Below are positions 5,684-5,835 of a stretch of DNA of 5,835 nt, one piece after another. The notes under the pieces are model-generated. The model did no database searches. It had not been told where the DNA came from and saw nothing but the letters and a program-made list of their open reading frames with translations. Position numbers and translations under genes: made by a program. Origin of the DNA: DASSKA01 sp035765755 (GTDB lineage Bacteria > Actinomycetota > Actinomycetes > Propionibacteriales > Nocardioidaceae); NCBI GenBank assembly GCA_035765755.1, contig DASTWW010000220.1, forward strand, positions 1 through 5,835, in the 5' to 3' direction. Position 1 is the first letter of the stretch. Each line of letters begins with the position of its first letter.

Positions 5684-5835
5684 GTGACGACGTACAACCT
5701 GCGCAAGGCAGCCGCGGACAAGGTCCGCGCCGACGCGGTCGTGGTCGGGGTGGTGCAGTCCGGGGGCAGCCCGGTCGCCGCACCCGGCGCGGAGACGGTC
5801 GCCGCGGCGTACGGCAGCCTCGGCCCGCTGCTCGC
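5684..5835 (+). CDS. pepA: Leucyl aminopeptidase, M17 family (N-terminal fragment, runs off the window)
   Basis: Only the first 50 codons are present (MTTYNLRKAAADKVRADAVV...YGSLGPLLA). The stretch ADAVVVGVVQSGGSPVAAPGAETV, followed by an Ala-rich run, resembles the start of the N-terminal macro-like domain of actinobacterial M17 aminopeptidases. These are hexameric two-metal enzymes that release N-terminal residues from peptides in the cytoplasm. The metal-binding catalytic domain lies outside the window, so the assignment rests on the N terminus and on the gcvT-pepA neighbourhood, which I recall from other actinobacteria. The start codon is GTG, set by a strong ribosome binding site. The gene is divergent from gcvT and its leader carries the tandem repeat. 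Confidence 0.75.
   Translation, partial: MTTYNLRKAAADKVRADAVVVGVVQSGGSPVAAPGAETVAAAYGSLGPLL

Overview
The window is high-GC DNA (third codon positions almost always G or C) with tightly packed, stop-start overlapping genes. This points to a filamentous or related actinobacterium. I cannot name a genus from the sequence. It looks like ordinary chromosome: I see no transposase, integrase, tRNA, rRNA or CRISPR.

Left two thirds (1-4180, + strand): one operon of four genes. It opens with the 3' part of a secreted, membrane-anchored protein that I recognise as the SCO2322 family. Next comes a CbiQ/EcfT-type transmembrane protein, then a single polypeptide with two ABC ATPase domains (fused EcfA1-EcfA2), then an ECF-type substrate-binding membrane protein (S component). 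The last two junctions are 4-base ATGA overlaps and the first gap is 8 bases, so the set is probably co-transcribed and translationally coupled. Together these are a complete dedicated (group I) ECF importer with an unusual extracytoplasmic partner. The substrate is unknown.

Middle (4181-4410): a convergent intergenic region. It holds a tandem array of a 45-bp unit in which each unit carries nested inverted repeats. Next to gcvT is a second copy of the last codons of gcvT lying just after its stop codon.

Right (4411-5835): gcvT (aminomethyltransferase, T-protein of the glycine cleavage system) on the - strand, divergent from the start of a leucyl aminopeptidase gene (pepA, M17) that runs off the right edge. 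The 172-bp divergent region is dense in the motif GGRCCCG. On the pepA side this becomes a 26-bp tandem repeat (13-bp sub-period) between a likely -10 box and the ribosome binding site. gcvT has a -10-like box placed so that its mRNA could be leaderless.

The strongest candidates for something undescribed are the orphan ECF importer with its anchored surface protein, the hairpin array, the synonymous-only gcvT tail duplication and the pepA leader repeat.
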